A stretch of DNA of 64,000 nt from Pusillimonas sp. TS35 (GCF_009857885.1 NZ_WWER01000006.1:1-64000), one strand, 5' to 3'; shown: positions 49,738 to 60,983, counted from the stretch's first letter. Notes: a model not told the origin generated them from the letters alone. Program-made: numbers and translations.

Positions 49738-52578
49738 TCAACGGTCCTGCTTGCGAAGCAGCGCGATCGCGCCACCCAGGATCACCGGGATCGACAGTGC
49801 CAGCGGCCAGATGGATGGCCAGAGTTCCTGGAATCCCAACGCCTTGTTGAAGACGCCGCGGCTGATGGTGAACATGTAGGCGGCCGGGTAGGTCTGGCCA
49901 ATGAGTCGGCCTGGCCCCTCCAGAGAGCTGATCGGATCCAGCAGCCCCGAAAACTGGACTGCCGGGATCAGGGTTGCGATCATGGTGAAGAACATGGCGG
50001 CGATCTGGCTGCGCGTCATGGCGGATGCCAACAGGCCCAGGCCGGTCGATGCGATGCAGAACACCACAGCCGCCAGTGCCAGCGTGGGCAGGTTGCCTTT
50101 GATCGGGACCCCGAACACCGTCACCGCCAACAGGCACATGGCGACGAAGTTCACCAGGGCCAGCCCGATGTAGGGGATCTGCTTGCCCAGCAGGAATTCA
50201 GCGCGGGATACCGGTGTGACATACAGGTTGATGATCGAGCCGATTTCCTTTTCCCGCACCACGGCCAAGGCCGTGAGCATGGCGGGCAGCATGATCAGCA
50301 TCAGTGGGATCACCACCGGTACCATGGCTGGCAGGCTGCGCACGTCCGGGTTGTAGCGGAAGCGGGTTTCCAGGCTGACTGGCTGGGCGATTGACATGCC
50401 CAGGCGCTCGCGGGCCTGTTGCAGCAGCCACAGCTGGTGCATGCCTTCGACGTAGCCTTTGATGGTTTCGGCACGTTGCGGCATGGCGCCGTCGATCCAG
50501 GCGCTGATGTCGGCGGTGCGCCCATGCAGCAGGTCGGCGCCAAAGCCGGGCGGAATTTCGATGGCCAACGACAGTTCGCCGCTGCGCATGCGGCGGTCCA
50601 TGTCCGCGTCGTTGAGGATTGGGGCGTGCTCCACGAAATAGCGCGAACCAGAAAGGTTCAGTGCATAGTCTCGGCTGATCGTGCTGTTGTCGCGGTCCAG
50701 GATGGCGAAGCGCAGGTTTTCCACGTCCATGCTGATGCCAAAACCAATGACGAACATCAGCACCAAAGATCCCAGCAGGGCCAGCGTGCCGCGCACGGGA
50801 TCGCGGCGCAATTCCATGGACTCGCGTCGCATGGTGCTCAGCAGTCGGGCCAGGCTGAAGGAGGGGATGTGGGGCATGCTGCCGGCGGTGTGCGCTGTTG
50901 GCGCAGTGGAGTGTTGGCTGTTGATGGCAGACGGGGCGTCGGTGGCCTTAGGTGTTGTGCCGACGGGTGTGGCCGCAGGGGCCTTCTGCGTATCGGCCCC
51001 GGGCGTTTCGGGCGCAGCGCCTCCCGGGTGTTGCGCCGCTTCGCCGCTGGCCTCTAGCAGATAGCCGATGAAAGCCTCTTCCAGCGTCCTGGCGCCGCGC
51101 TTGCGCACGAGTTCGGCGGGCCGGTCGCTGTCGAGTACGCGCCCCGCGTGCATCATGGACATGCGGTCGCAGCGCTCGGCCTCGTTCATGAAATGGGTGG
51201 AAATGAAGATCGTTACGTGGTCGCGGCGTGAGAGGGTGATCAGCAGCCGCCAGAAATCATCGCGGGCGATCGGGTCCACACCGGACGTCGGTTCGTCCAG
51301 AATCAGCAATTCGGGCTCGTGCACCATGGCCACGGCCAGCGACAGGCGCTGGCGGATGCCAAGCGGCAGGCTGTCGGGCAGCATGTCCAGCGCTTCGCCC
51401 AAGCCGAAGCGCTCCACCATCGCCTGGACCCGATCGGGGATGCGTTCGGACGGAACGTGGAACAGACGGGCATGCAGGATCAAGTTCTGGCGCACCGTCA
51501 GCTCGCTGTACAGCGAGAACGACTGGGACATGTAGCCGACCCGGCGGCGCACGTCCAAGTCGTTGGGATCGATCTCATGGCCGAACAGCCAGGCGCGGCC
51601 CTCGCTGGCGGGCAGCAGCCCCGTCAGCATCTTCATGGTGGTGGACTTGCCGCAGCCATTCGAGCCCAGGAAGCCGAAGATCTCGCCGCGCCGAATGCGG
51701 AAGCTGACATGATCGACGGCGACGAAATCGCCGAACCGCATGGTCAGGCCCTCGGCCTCGATGGCGATGTCATTCTCGCCACCCCCGGGCAGCGGCGGGA
51801 TTTCCACCGGGGCGTAGCCTTCGCGCCGGGACTGCGGCAGCAGGTGGATGAAGGCCGATTCCAGGGTTTTCTGGCCGGTGGAAGCCAGCAGCTCAGCGGG
51901 CGTGCCGGTGGCCAGGACATGGCCCTGGTCCATGGCGACCAGCCAGTCGAAGCGCTGTGCTTCGTCCATATAGGCCGTAGCCACGATAACGCTCATGCCA
52001 GGTTGACCGTCGCGGATGCGGGCGATCAAATCCCAGAACTGGGCGCGGGCCAGCGGATCCACCCCTGTCGTCGGTTCATCCAGGATCAGGAAGTCTGGGT
52101 CGTGGATTAACGCGCAGCACAGGCTGAGCTTCTGCTTCATGCCGCCTGACAGCTTGCCCGCGGGGCGCGACAAGAACGGCTGCAGGCCGGTGCTGCGCGT
52201 CAGGTCGTCGATGCGCCGGCGCCGTTCGGCGGCGTCGTGGCCGAACAATTGGGCAAAGAACTGCAGGTTTTCCTCTACCGACAAGGTGGGATACAGGTTT
52301 TTGCCCAGACCCTGCGGCATGTAGGCGATGCGCGGGCAAGCGCGGTTGCGGTGGGCACGCTGCGCCATATCGCCGTCCAGCACGTCCACCCGCCCCTGCT
52401 GGATGACCCGCGCGCCAGCCAGGATCGAGAGCAGTGTGGACTTGCCCACCCCGTCCGGGCCGATCAGCCCCACCATCTGGCCAGCAGGGATCCGCAGATC
52501 GATCCCGTCCAACGCCCGGGTCTTGCCGTAGTGGTGGCTTAGTCCGTGGACCTGGGCCGCGAAAGCAGACAATGTCAT
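49738..52578 (-). CDS. RbbA-like ABC ATPase-permease fusion
   Basis: A 946-residue fusion in the RbbA/YhiH layout: ABC domain 1 (Walker [10 protein letters not shown] 40-48, signature LSGGMKQK 143-150, [12 protein letters not shown]), ABC domain 2 (Walker [10 protein letters not shown] 305-313; signature degenerate as [24 protein letters not shown]), an Ala/Pro/Thr-rich linker (about 515-570) and an ABC-2 permease domain to the end with [27 protein letters not shown]. coli RbbA has this composition and about 910 residues. It lies between the HlyD-like and YhhJ-like genes, which supports a role in export rather than ribosome work. Confidence 0.9.
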   Translation of the reverse strand: MTLSAFAAQVHGLSHHYGKTRALDGIDLRIPAGQMVGLIGPDGVGKSTLLSILAGARVIQQGRVDVLDGDMAQRAHRNRACPRIAYMPQGLGKNLYPTLSVEENLQFFAQLFGHDAAERRRRIDDLTRSTGLQPFLSRPAGKLSGGMKQKLSLCCALIHDPDFLILDEPTTGVDPLARAQFWDLIARIRDGQPGMSVIVATAYMDEAQRFDWLVAMDQGHVLATGTPAELLASTGQKTLESAFIHLLPQSRREGYAPVEIPPLPGGGENDIAIEAEGLTMRFGDFVAVDHVSFRIRRGEIFGFLGSNGCGKSTTMKMLTGLLPASEGRAWLFGHEIDPNDLDVRRRVGYMSQSFSLYSELTVRQNLILHARLFHVPSERIPDRVQAMVERFGLGEALDMLPDSLPLGIRQRLSLAVAMVHEPELLILDEPTSGVDPIARDDFWRLLITLSRRDHVTIFISTHFMNEAERCDRMSMMHAGRVLDSDRPAELVRKRGARTLEEAFIGYLLEASGEAAQHPGGAAPETPGADTQKAPAATPVGTTPKATDAPSAINSQHSTAPTAHTAGSMPHIPSFSLARLLSTMRRESMELRRDPVRGTLALLGSLVLMFVIGFGISMDVENLRFAILDRDNSTISRDYALNLSGSRYFVEHAPILNDADMDRRMRSGELSLAIEIPPGFGADLLHGRTADISAWIDGAMPQRAETIKGYVEGMHQLWLLQQARERLGMSIAQPVSLETRFRYNPDVRSLPAMVPVVIPLMLIMLPAMLTALAVVREKEIGSIINLYVTPVSRAEFLLGKQIPYIGLALVNFVAMCLLAVTVFGVPIKGNLPTLALAAVVFCIASTGLGLLASAMTRSQIAAMFFTMIATLIPAVQFSGLLDPISSLEGPGRLIGQTYPAAYMFTISRGVFNKALGFQELWPSIWPLALSIPVILGGAIALLRKQDR

Positions 52579-52593
52579 GGGTACTTACTCGGG

Positions 52594-53676
52594 CTACTTG
52601 ACGTTGGGCAGGCGAATAGCCAAGGATTCGGGCCAGGGTTGAGTGGGATCCGTGCGCACCCAAGCCACGCCAGGAAGGCCGGTCTTGACCTGCTCCAGGT
52701 TCTTCAACAGCAGATCGACCGGCAGGCGGGCTTTGATGCGGAACATCAGCTTCTGGCGTTCGCTCGCGGTTTCCACGGTTTTCGGGGTGAACTGCGCCTG
52801 GCTGGCCACGAAAGACACTTCGGCTGGGATCACGTATTGAGGAGCGGCATCCAGGATAATGCGGACCTCGCTGCCCATCGCCAGGCGTCCAGCGGCGGCT
52901 TCGGGCATGAAGAAGGTCATGGAGACGTCGGCCAGGTCCAGCATGTTCAACACCCGGCCGCCGGCTGCCAGAACCTCGCCTGGCTGGGCCACGCGCAGCT
53001 GGATGCGGCCGTCGCGCGGGGCTTTCAGGCTGCTGTCCTTCAGATCGGCCTCGATGCGGGCCGCGGTTGCCGCCGCTGCCGCCACGGCGGATTCGGCGCC
53101 AACGAGATCGGCCTTGGCTGCTGCTACGCCTGCCTGTGCGGAGATCACCAGAGCTTTGGCTGCCGCCAAGCCAGCCTCGGCGCTGTGTTGCCGGGCTCGG
53201 TCGTCATCCAGTTCCTGCTGCGACGAGGCGCCTCGTTGCGCGAGGGACTGCGAGCGCTTCAGGCGCTGCCGGGCGGCGAACAGATCGCTTTCGCGCTGCT
53301 TGACGACCGCCTGTTGTGCCGCGACGTCGCTTTCCCGCAGGGCGACTTGTGCCTGGCCAGCGACAACGGCATGCTCGGCCTGGCGCTGGCGGGCCTGCGC
53401 CTCGTCAAGCTGCGCCTGCAGGGAATCCGCGTTCATGACGGCCAGAACTTGCCCGGCCTTGACGAAGTCGCCCTCGTTGACCAAGATCTGGTCGACCCGG
53501 CCGGGTAGCTTAGTGGCGATGTCGATTTCCGTTGCTTCGATGCGGCCGTTGCCGTGCATGAAGCCGGCGCCCGGTCCGCTGTCCTGAGTGCCGCGCCAGA
53601 TACCGTAGGCGCTGGCTGCCACAGCAATGACAAGGATCAGCGGGAGCTTTTTCTTGATATGTTCGGTCAGGTTCAT
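52594..53676 (-). CDS. HlyD-family membrane fusion protein (YhiI-like)
   Basis: A 360-residue periplasmic adaptor: a membrane anchor at 12-26, lipoyl half-motifs [38 protein letters not shown] and [32 protein letters not shown], and between them a long alanine/glutamine-rich coiled coil (about 80-205). It bridges the RbbA/YhhJ inner-membrane complex and the NodT-like channel encoded next to it. 15 bases separate it from the upstream NodT gene. Confidence 0.9.
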   Translation of the reverse strand: MNLTEHIKKKLPLILVIAVAASAYGIWRGTQDSGPGAGFMHGNGRIEATEIDIATKLPGRVDQILVNEGDFVKAGQVLAVMNADSLQAQLDEAQARQRQAEHAVVAGQAQVALRESDVAAQQAVVKQRESDLFAARQRLKRSQSLAQRGASSQQELDDDRARQHSAEAGLAAAKALVISAQAGVAAAKADLVGAESAVAAAAATAARIEADLKDSSLKAPRDGRIQLRVAQPGEVLAAGGRVLNMLDLADVSMTFFMPEAAAGRLAMGSEVRIILDAAPQYVIPAEVSFVASQAQFTPKTVETASERQKLMFRIKARLPVDLLLKNLEQVKTGLPGVAWVRTDPTQPWPESLAIRLPNVK

Positions 53677-53690
53677 GGTTGATCTGATTT

Positions 53691-55187
53691 TCAGTTGGCA
53701 ATCCCGGCTTTCGGGGCTGATGCTTTCGGGGCTGAAGTTCGAAGGTCCACCGATGTTGGGTCCGCTCCGCCACCGAGGGCAGCGAACAGCGCCACCTGGC
53801 TGGACAGCCAGGCGCTTCGGGCCTGCACCAGTTGTTGCTGCGCGATCAGCAAATCGCGCTTGGCATCGAGCACTTCCAGGTAGGGCGCGGCCCCACTGTC
53901 ATAGCGCAACTGCGCCAGCGCGGCGCGTTCGGCCTGGGTCTGTGCCATGCGGGCCCCGATTTCCATCTGCTTGGCTAGCCCCTGACGCGAGGACAAGGCG
54001 TCCGACACTTCCCGGAATGCCGTCTGGATGTTTCTTTCGTAGGTGGCCACGGCCATGTCGCGGCGAACCTCCGCGACATCCAGGTTCGCCTGCAGCCGGC
54101 CCGCCGTGAAAATCGGCACTTCGATGACGGGGGTGAAAAGCCAGGCGCGGCTGCTGCTTTCGAACAGGTTGTTCAGGTCGGTGCTGGCGGTCCCCACGGA
54201 CGATGTCAGGGAAATGCGTGGCAGGAACGCCGCCCGCGCCGCTCCGATTCTGGCGTGGGCTGCCCGCAGTTGGTATTCCGCAGCCCGGATGTCAGGGCGG
54301 GCCAGCAGCACGTCGGCCGGCAAGCCGGGCTGAAGGACACCCAACGGGGTGGTGTCCAGGGTGATGCTGACGGGTTGCAGCCCTGGGTCGGTGCCCACCA
54401 GCAACGCGAGCGCGTGCTGGGCGGCAGCGCGCTCCTGGTCGATCTGGGCGCTGAGTGCCTGCGCCTGGATCAGCAGGGTGCGAACCTGGGTGAGTTCCAG
54501 TTCCGAGGACGAGCCGATTTTTCGGCGCTGCTCGAAGATGTCCAGCGACTGCTGGCGGTTGGTGACCGCATCCTGGGCGAGAAGCGCCCGTTGCTGCAGT
54601 TCGCGCAGCGACAGCACAGCATCGGCCACCTGGCGGATCAGTGCGATCTGCACACTCTGGCGGGCTGCATCGGTTGCCAGCCAGTCGTCCAGGGCGGCAT
54701 CTTTCAGGTTGCGGATGCGACCCCAGAAATCGATTTCCCAGCTTGTCAGGCCGACAGCGGCCTGGTACTTGGAGTGCGTCACCGTCTGGTCCGGTATCGG
54801 CGCCGCGATGTCGCGCGTGCGGACCCCTTGTCCCTGGGCGCCCATCGTGGGCAATAGCTCCGAACGCTGTATACGGTACGCGGCTTCGGCCTCGCGCACA
54901 CGCAGCACGGCCAACCGAAGATCACGGTTGTGTTCCAGCGCCAGGCCGATCAGCCGGCGCATCTCCGCGTCCTGGAAATAGTGGGACCAGTCCAGGTCAG
55001 CCAGCGCCTGGGCGGTATTAGCGTTCGTGTCGGTTGGCCAGGCGTTGGCCACCGGCAGCGGCGGAACCTCGGTTTGCGGGGCCAGATTGACGCATGCCGC
55101 CAGGGCCAGCAGCAGACTGGCGGCGCCCAGGGTTCGGATGGCGGCGGCCCGGGTGCCGATGCAATGTTCAGTCGCAAAAAATGCCAT
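53691..55187 (-). CDS. NodT-family outer membrane efflux lipoprotein
   Basis: A 498-residue TolC-like outer membrane factor with a lipobox (LLALAAC, Cys32), the [18 protein letters not shown] motif typical of NodT proteins, and a second repeat ([30 protein letters not shown]). The C-terminus carries a short duplication ([11 protein letters not shown]). First gene of the minus-strand exporter operon and divergent from a TetR gene; the palindrome at 55203-55216 lies just before its start. Confidence 0.9.
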   Translation of the reverse strand: MAFFATEHCIGTRAAAIRTLGAASLLLALAACVNLAPQTEVPPLPVANAWPTDTNANTAQALADLDWSHYFQDAEMRRLIGLALEHNRDLRLAVLRVREAEAAYRIQRSELLPTMGAQGQGVRTRDIAAPIPDQTVTHSKYQAAVGLTSWEIDFWGRIRNLKDAALDDWLATDAARQSVQIALIRQVADAVLSLRELQQRALLAQDAVTNRQQSLDIFEQRRKIGSSSELELTQVRTLLIQAQALSAQIDQERAAAQHALALLVGTDPGLQPVSITLDTTPLGVLQPGLPADVLLARPDIRAAEYQLRAAHARIGAARAAFLPRISLTSSVGTASTDLNNLFESSSRAWLFTPVIEVPIFTAGRLQANLDVAEVRRDMAVATYERNIQTAFREVSDALSSRQGLAKQMEIGARMAQTQAERAALAQLRYDSGAAPYLEVLDAKRDLLIAQQQLVQARSAWLSSQVALFAALGGGADPTSVDLRTSAPKASAPKAGIAN

Positions 55188-55202
55188 GTCAGATCTCCTT
55201 AA

Positions 55203-55216
55203 CGACTTTTTAGTCG
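55203..55216. promoter_or_regulatory. candidate TetR operator in the exporter control region
   Basis: CGACT-TTTT-AGTCG has perfect five-base arms and lies in the 96-base region between the NodT start (55187) and the divergent TetR gene. Position and symmetry suit a repressor site controlling the exporter operon and the regulator itself. Confidence 0.5.
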
Positions 55217-55283
55217 ATAATAGAAAAATGCTTCATGACCCAGATCAATGAGGCACCCGAATCACCCCCGAGAGTCTCCTTTG

Positions 55284-55991
55284 ATGCCAGAACGCCAGTC
55301 TTCCACAAAGCCTGTACTTGAATCGCCGGTGGCGCCCGCCCGTCGCATCCCCAGAAATCGGCGCTTGCAGGCCCATGAGCGCCAGGAACAGATCCTGGAT
55401 GCTGCACTTTACGAGTTTTCCAGGCAGGGGTACGGCGCTGCGCGGATGGACGACATTGCCGCACGGGCAGGCCTTTCCAAAGGAGGGCTTTATGCGCATT
55501 TTCCAGGCAAAGCTGCGTTATTCGAGGCGCTCATGCAGCGCATGATGCAGCCTGACCTGTTGTTCGAGGAGCAGTCACTGAACCAGTCTTCGTTTCGGGG
55601 CGGGCAATCGCCGCAGGCGTTGGCAGTGCTGATTGATGATTTTCTCGATCGTGCCTATGCAAGGTTGCGGGATGACCGTTTCATTCGTACCTTGCATCTG
55701 CTGATTTCAGAAGGGCCGCGCGCGAACGATTTGCTGGAGGCGTGGCGCCGGCGCCATCTTGAACTGCTGCAGCAACAACAGGGGGCGCTGCATCTGGCCG
55801 TCGATCAGGGGAAGCTGCGCGACAGTGCGCTTACGGACATGGTGCAGTTGATCCATGCGCCGATTTTGCTGGGGGCTGTCTTGGTTATGTTGCAGGACGA
55901 AAAGCATGCGAATGACGTGCTGCCCCGATTGCGATCGGCACATCGCCGCCTGTTGCTGGAGATGCTGCCGCGCGAGACGGATTCCGCTTGA
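55284..55991 (+). CDS. TetR/AcrR-family regulator of the exporter
   Basis: A 235-residue TetR-family protein with helix-turn-helix at about 52-73 (GAARMDDIAARAGLSKGGLYAHF) and the C-terminal domain type that carries FIRTLHLLISEGPR and LLEMLP, common in regulators next to RbbA-like exporters. An upstream in-frame ATG at 55248 is possible; 55284 is chosen because it leaves the palindrome region free. It is divergent from the NodT-HlyD-RbbA-YhhJ operon and is the likely repressor. Confidence 0.85.
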   Translation: MPERQSSTKPVLESPVAPARRIPRNRRLQAHERQEQILDAALYEFSRQGYGAARMDDIAARAGLSKGGLYAHFPGKAALFEALMQRMMQPDLLFEEQSLNQSSFRGGQSPQALAVLIDDFLDRAYARLRDDRFIRTLHLLISEGPRANDLLEAWRRRHLELLQQQQGALHLAVDQGKLRDSALTDMVQLIHAPILLGAVLVMLQDEKHANDVLPRLRSAHRRLLLEMLPRETDSA

Positions 55992-56007
55992 TCCGCAGCG
56001 CTGCCAG

Positions 56008-57540
56008 TCACCGGCAGTAGTAATCCATCATGCCGCCGGCCCAACTGCGGCCATTGGCGCCGCGGGGGCTTCCGGGGTATTCGCAGGCGGCGTACGTGTA
56101 TGCACTCTTAATTGCTGAAATGGAAACGGTTGCGCCAGGCTTGATCCCGTCTATGGCCCAGTCGGTGCCGCAACCTTTGTTGTCGCACCATTTCACAAGC
56201 ACGGGAAATCCGCATCCGTTGTATATGCGATTTGGATACTTGCCGTGCGCCGTTTTAAAACTGACGCATTGCGCCGCCAGGCGATATTCTTTCTGATTAC
56301 TGGGTGAGGGCGCATCTTTGCCCTTGGCGGACGTGCCGCCGCTGCTTCCCGCAAGGCTTGCTCCCGAGGCTTGCGTATTGGCCCCTTGGCCGCCAGGGCG
56401 CACGCCCGATTTCCGCCCGTTATCACTCCCCGATTTCCCGCCAGAACTGTTTGTTGTGGAGGAGGGGGAAGCGGCCGCCACCAGATTGGAACCGGTTTTC
56501 TTTGCCTGTCGCAGGCATTGCATGGTTTTTGCGGTGAGTTGGCGTTCTGGAGAGGTGCTTGCTGCGTCGGCCTGGATGGTGTCTGTGAAGTATTTATCCT
56601 CCAGGTCATAGTTGGCCCAACCCGCAGCCAGGCCAAGGCATTCATCGTAAGTCAAATTTATGTAATCGTGCGGTCTTCTGCGCTGGCCATCCATGCGCGC
56701 TTGGCAATAGTTTGCGATTTCAGTCCGGCAACCTGAACTGGACGCGGTGGCATCTTTTCCTTGCTGTACCTGGGTTTTCTGGGCGGTTAGCGGCGGTTTG
56801 TTTGCAAGAATCAATGCCAGGTTTTCAGATGTGCGCGCTCGGGCGGTATCGCCATAGCCCAAACGCCGCAGCTCTTGCGCATATGTGAGATTAAAAACCT
56901 CCGGGTTGCATGTATTGGCTGGACAAGCCGCGGCTACCGCTTTGCGTTCGGCTGAAAGAAGGATCGGCCTCAATTGCTCCAATTGCGTCTTCTTTGTCCG
57001 GAACAACCTGGACAGCGGCGTGTTCGAATTGGCGTTGGCGATGTTTATATACTCGTCGAGCCTGGCGACAAAGCTTATCCCGCGCTCTATTGCTATATCA
57101 AATAGCTGCCGCGCGTGCTCGGCGTTCACCTTTTGGATCCACTCAATATGCGTTGTGTCGATTTGCGTGGACGCATACGGGTATCGATTTACGTAATCCA
57201 AGTAAAGTTTGGTGATGGCTTGGGCTTCGTGGGGCAGAAAATGCGCCAAATGGACTGCTGAGTTCAGCAGATGCCCCGGCGAGAGGCGCTGGTCGTCACA
57301 GTACGGCGCGGTGGCTTTCAAGCCGGATACTGCCGCTGATACTTTTTGCCTTGACGACTTATCGCTACCATTGGCTCCCGAGCCCGATGCGGCGTTGGAC
57401 AATACTGCTTCGTAGCCTGAAAGCTTTTGCTCACAACTCGACAGGGCGGCGGCTTCGGTGCCACCATGGACGGTGAACAAGCATGCACTCGTCAGCAATA
57501 GTGCGACTATGGAACAGCTATTCATGTGTTTTTTATTCAT
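56008..57540 (-). CDS. secreted cysteine-rich protein of unknown function
   Basis: A 510-residue protein with signal peptide (about 1-32, MNKKHMNSCSIVALLLTSACLFTVHGG...) and no membrane helix after it. The N-terminal half is helical with scattered cysteines, followed by a Ser/Gly-rich low-complexity linker (about 355-420) and a compact C-terminal domain of roughly 90 residues with six or more cysteines (CVSFKTAHGKYPNRIYNGCGFPVLVKWCDNKGCGTDW...), probably disulfide-bonded. I do not recognise the family. It converges with the TetR gene. Start at 57540; ATG at 57525 is possible. Confidence 0.65.
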   Translation of the reverse strand: MNKKHMNSCSIVALLLTSACLFTVHGGTEAAALSSCEQKLSGYEAVLSNAASGSGANGSDKSSRQKVSAAVSGLKATAPYCDDQRLSPGHLLNSAVHLAHFLPHEAQAITKLYLDYVNRYPYASTQIDTTHIEWIQKVNAEHARQLFDIAIERGISFVARLDEYINIANANSNTPLSRLFRTKKTQLEQLRPILLSAERKAVAAACPANTCNPEVFNLTYAQELRRLGYGDTARARTSENLALILANKPPLTAQKTQVQQGKDATASSSGCRTEIANYCQARMDGQRRRPHDYINLTYDECLGLAAGWANYDLEDKYFTDTIQADAASTSPERQLTAKTMQCLRQAKKTGSNLVAAASPSSTTNSSGGKSGSDNGRKSGVRPGGQGANTQASGASLAGSSGGTSAKGKDAPSPSNQKEYRLAAQCVSFKTAHGKYPNRIYNGCGFPVLVKWCDNKGCGTDWAIDGIKPGATVSISAIKSAYTYAACEYPGSPRGANGRSWAGGMMDYYCR

Positions 57541-57878
57541 GTCAGCCTGATTTTTTGGATAGCAAAGCCACAGCGTATATATCGCAATCGCGCAATTATG
57601 CAGATTATCCACGAACGCGGTGCATATGGTAGAGGGGGGCGCGGGTTTAAAGTGCGGTTTTTGCTTACCCCGGTCGATCAGTATCCTGCCCCGAAATAGT
57701 GCTGCCAATTAATTCGACGGGGATATTTTGACAGCTGATCGGAATATGCCGTGGCTATTGGCATTTTTGCGGTCGGCGCCTATAGTGTCGTATCGCTGGC
57801 CCACCGTTTTCGGTAGCTAACGGGCGGGTCCTGTCCAGTCCGTCCAGCCCATCAACCCTCGACAAGAAATAATAGTAG
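57541..57878. other. intergenic region without a recognised gene
   Basis: About 340 bases between the divergent secreted-protein gene and the LysR gene. It should hold both promoters. A short direct repetition (GTCCAGTCCGTCCAG, near 57834) is seen; nothing else was identified. Confidence 0.4.
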
Positions 57879-58826
57879 GTGCCGCAAAAAACCACGACAA
57901 GCACAAGCCTGCTACAGCCTGGCACTGTTCCTGATCTCAGCTCGCGCGAATTGCAGGCAATTTGCACCGTCGCCGAATGCGGCAGTTTCATGGCGGCCGC
58001 GTTAACGCTGAATATCTCGCAGTCGGCGTTGACCCGTATTGTTCAACGGGTCGAAAGTGCATTGGGGCTGGAGTTGTTCAGACGTTCGACGCGCAGAGTC
58101 GAAATCTCGCCGGCGGGACAGGAGTTCGTCGATCTGGCAAATCGTGTTCTGTCCGATTTGCGTATTTCGTATGAGAACATGCAGGCCATCTCCGACGAGC
58201 ACCGGGGTAGCATTATTATTTCCGCAGTCATGTCGGTTGCTTATACGCAAATGCCAAAAATCGTGGCAAGTTACAGGCTCCGCCGGCCCAATATCGAGAT
58301 TCACCTGCGCGAAGGTATCCATGGCACCGTGATGGACGATGTCCGAAGCGGCGTAGCGGATCTTGGCATTACGTATCTCGACAGCATCCCGAAAGAATTT
58401 GCCGCAGTTGAACTGGGCAGCGAGGTGTTTCACCTGGTGATGCCTCGAAACCACCCATTGAGCGGCAAGGATGGCGTACGTATTGAAGACCTTGCCAATA
58501 CCGCGTTGGTGTCTATGCCCAGGGCGGCTCATATCCGCAAGCTGCTCGACGGTTTGGCCTCACTTGCCGGTATGCGGCTTCATCATGCCATTACGGTGAA
58601 TCAGTTCGCCACGATGATGCAGTGTGTGCGGGCAGGGGTTGGCATTGCCCTTGTGCCCAGCGGCGCTGTGCCCGCTGCGTTGAGCGTCGGGCTTATCTCG
58701 CGCCCACTGATCGAACCGCAGTTGAAACGCGCCATTGGCGTTCTATCGCTCAAGCACCGATCACCCGCGCCGGCGGCGGCCGGCTTTCTTGCGCACTTGC
58801 GGGCTAACTGGAACGACGGGCAATAG
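57879..58826 (+). CDS. LysR-family transcriptional regulator
   Basis: A 315-residue LysR-type regulator with winged helix (LSSRELQAICTVAECGSFMAAALTLNISQSALTRIVQRVESALG) preceded by about 20 extra residues, and a complete effector domain. It starts with GTG at 57879. It converges with selB, with 17 bases between the stops. Its target genes are not evident; both neighbours are on the other strand. Confidence 0.85.
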   Translation: MPQKTTTSTSLLQPGTVPDLSSRELQAICTVAECGSFMAAALTLNISQSALTRIVQRVESALGLELFRRSTRRVEISPAGQEFVDLANRVLSDLRISYENMQAISDEHRGSIIISAVMSVAYTQMPKIVASYRLRRPNIEIHLREGIHGTVMDDVRSGVADLGITYLDSIPKEFAAVELGSEVFHLVMPRNHPLSGKDGVRIEDLANTALVSMPRAAHIRKLLDGLASLAGMRLHHAITVNQFATMMQCVRAGVGIALVPSGAVPAALSVGLISRPLIEPQLKRAIGVLSLKHRSPAPAAAGFLAHLRANWNDGQ

Positions 58827-58843
58827 CGTAATAAAGCCATTGG

Positions 58844-60778
58844 CTACACCGAGTCGGTGTCGCCAGGCATCAACACTTTGCGAAAGTCGATGCCCATGCT
58901 CCGGCGATCCCCGGATCGCCGTGTGATGCCAACGCGATCAAAGAACTCCAGGTAGTGAATGGCGAGCCCTCGCCCTGTGCCGATCACGTCCCGAAAATCG
59001 GCGGCCGAAAATAGGCCGTCGTCTTTCTCCGCCGCCAGTTCGGCGGCAGTAGCAGCAAGTGATACAAGCGTTTCCTGGAGGCAGAAGCGTGCATCTGTAA
59101 CACGCCAAATCAGCCCGGTGCGGCTTTTCCGGTGCAGAAAGTCCCGTACAGCATGCTCCGCGAGGCCGAGGTGTGCAGCGAGCTGGGCGAGCGAGAGCGA
59201 GTGTGCGCCCAGTGGATACAGTGCATCATGGACACGCTTCCACAGCTGGTCGTCCATTGGATTAGAGGATGCCTCGTGGCTTTGCAGACGCACCACATCG
59301 TTCGATAGAACGATAAGCTTGCGGTTTGCCAAACTGCGCACGAACGCCTGGAATGCTGTGGCCGGCATGCGCGGCGCAAGGCTCGCGTGAAGGCTTGCCA
59401 TCGCTGCGCCCGCCGCTCGCGGGTTTTGTGCGTGGTACGTGCGCAGCGCTGCCATCAGCCGCGCCGTAAGTGCCTCGGCCATGGTACGGCTGATGGTGAC
59501 GGGGCTTTCCTTGCCTAACTGTATGGCGCCTGCGCCACGCCGCACAGCCTCGGCGGCGGCAGGTGTTAGATTCATCGCGCGCACAAACGCCGGCCAGTCG
59601 ACGCCACGCTCGGTCAGCTCGAGCAAGCCTGCAAGCGTTCGCTCGGGGGTGGCGCGTTCGTATGCCTGTAGTTCGGCCATCCTTGTGCCGCTGCGCGGCT
59701 TGCGCGCGGATACATATGGGTTGAGCACCACACCGCCCGCTACCGTAAGGTGTGCATCCTGGCTGCGCACGATAAACCGATCCGCGTGCCACACCGCCAC
59801 GGGCCTCTCCATAAGCAGTCGGGCAAACCCGGTTTGGCCGGGGCCAATCCGCCCCGCACCCGGCAATACGACACGTGCCGGCATACTACCCGCGCCGTGG
59901 TGAAACTGTATTGGTGTCCTGTGTTCAAGCGGGTGCGCGGCACTGGCGAGCACATGTATCCGAACATCAAATCGTTCGGTTAGTTCATGGGCGGCTGGGT
60001 GCACAACCCAATCGCCTCGCTTTATCTGGTCTAGGCCGATGCCTGCCAGGTTTAATGCGCAGCGCTGTCCGCGTGATGCCGTCTCCGTCGCCGCGCCGTG
60101 AATCTGTATGCCTCGCACACGTGCGGCTTCCTGGCGCGGCGACACAAGCAAATGATCGCCGACCGAGACCGCACCCGCCCGGACCGTGCCGGTCACGACA
60201 GTACCACTGCCGGAGATCGTAAAGGCACGATCCACCGGCAGTCGAAAGTAATGATCTTCATCCTTGACGTGCGCCTGTTGCAAGGCAAGGCTTTTCATCC
60301 AGACGATCAGCGCGTCCAAGCCGTGCCCGCACACTGCGGACACGGGAAACACCGGCGCCCCCGCAAGCCCGGTACCCGCCAACACTGCCCTGATTTCAGA
60401 CGCGGCCGCATCCACATGTTTTGCGGGCACCAGGTCTGTCTTGCTGAGCGCGACTGCGCCGCGGCGTACGCCGAGCAGATCCAGAATATTAAGGTGCTCC
60501 AGTGTTTGCGGCATGACGCCGTCGTCGGCTGCCACCACGACCAATGCAGCGTCAATGCCTGAAACCCCCGCAATCATGTTGCGAATGAATCGCTCATGGC
60601 CTGGTACGTCGATAAAGCTGATGCGCAGGCCAGCGCCAAGGTCAAGATGCGCGAAGCCCAGATCAATGGTGATTCCACGCGCGCGCTCTTGAGGGAGACG
60701 ATCGGTATCAAGACCCGTCAGCGCTTTGACGAGGCGTGTTTTCCCATGATCGATATGCCCCGCGGTAGCGATAATCAC
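58844..60778 (-). CDS. selB: selenocysteine-specific translation elongation factor SelB
   Basis: A 644-residue SelB, the GTPase that brings selenocysteyl-tRNA to a UGA codon marked by a SECIS hairpin. G1 AGHIDHGKT (5-13), DVPGHE and SKTD motifs and the EF-Tu-like domains II/III are present, followed by the C-terminal winged-helix part (about 375-644) that binds SECIS RNA. GTG at 60778 with GGGAGG seven bases upstream is the start; the open frame extends 14 codons further. It lies 97 bases after tRNA-Sec on the same strand. Neither selA nor selD is in the window. Its presence means this organism can decode UGA as selenocysteine. Confidence 0.95.
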   Translation of the reverse strand: MIIATAGHIDHGKTRLVKALTGLDTDRLPQERARGITIDLGFAHLDLGAGLRISFIDVPGHERFIRNMIAGVSGIDAALVVVAADDGVMPQTLEHLNILDLLGVRRGAVALSKTDLVPAKHVDAAASEIRAVLAGTGLAGAPVFPVSAVCGHGLDALIVWMKSLALQQAHVKDEDHYFRLPVDRAFTISGSGTVVTGTVRAGAVSVGDHLLVSPRQEAARVRGIQIHGAATETASRGQRCALNLAGIGLDQIKRGDWVVHPAAHELTERFDVRIHVLASAAHPLEHRTPIQFHHGAGSMPARVVLPGAGRIGPGQTGFARLLMERPVAVWHADRFIVRSQDAHLTVAGGVVLNPYVSARKPRSGTRMAELQAYERATPERTLAGLLELTERGVDWPAFVRAMNLTPAAAEAVRRGAGAIQLGKESPVTISRTMAEALTARLMAALRTYHAQNPRAAGAAMASLHASLAPRMPATAFQAFVRSLANRKLIVLSNDVVRLQSHEASSNPMDDQLWKRVHDALYPLGAHSLSLAQLAAHLGLAEHAVRDFLHRKSRTGLIWRVTDARFCLQETLVSLAATAAELAAEKDDGLFSAADFRDVIGTGRGLAIHYLEFFDRVGITRRSGDRRSMGIDFRKVLMPGDTDSV

Positions 60779-60875
60779 GTTCAGGCCTCCCGCCGAACCG
60801 CCTGCGAAACGCCGTGCCAAAGCAAGTGCATCGGCGTCATCATGCCGTCAACGGCCGTGCAGGCCGCTTGATAAG

Positions 60876-60971
60876 TGGCGGAAGAGAATGGGAGTCGAAC
60901 CCACGCAAGATTGCCACGCAACCTCAACCGGATTTGAAGTCCGGCCGTCCCACCGGGAACGTATCCCTTCC
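60876..60971 (-). tRNA. selC: tRNA-Sec (anticodon TCA)
   Basis: On minus, GGAAGGGA (from 60971) pairs with TCTCTTCC before the discriminator G and encoded CCA (60878-60876), giving the eight-pair acceptor stem specific for tRNA-Sec (one G-T pair). The anticodon arm is CCGGA-CTTCAAA-TCCGG with anticodon TCA. A long variable arm follows and GTTCGA marks the T loop. Total length 96 bases with CCA, as for E. coli selC (95). It lies between the flavoprotein gene and selB on the same strand. Confidence 0.97.
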
Positions 60972-60983
60972 TTCATGATCAGC

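Noticed and set aside
51319-52110. 263-codon plus frame opposite the RbbA-like gene
   Set aside because: Antisense shadow of the two ABC domains; composition His/Gln/Arg-rich and no family motif.
52546-53508. 320-codon plus frame opposite the HlyD-like gene
   Set aside because: Antisense to a well supported adaptor gene; no domain features of its own.
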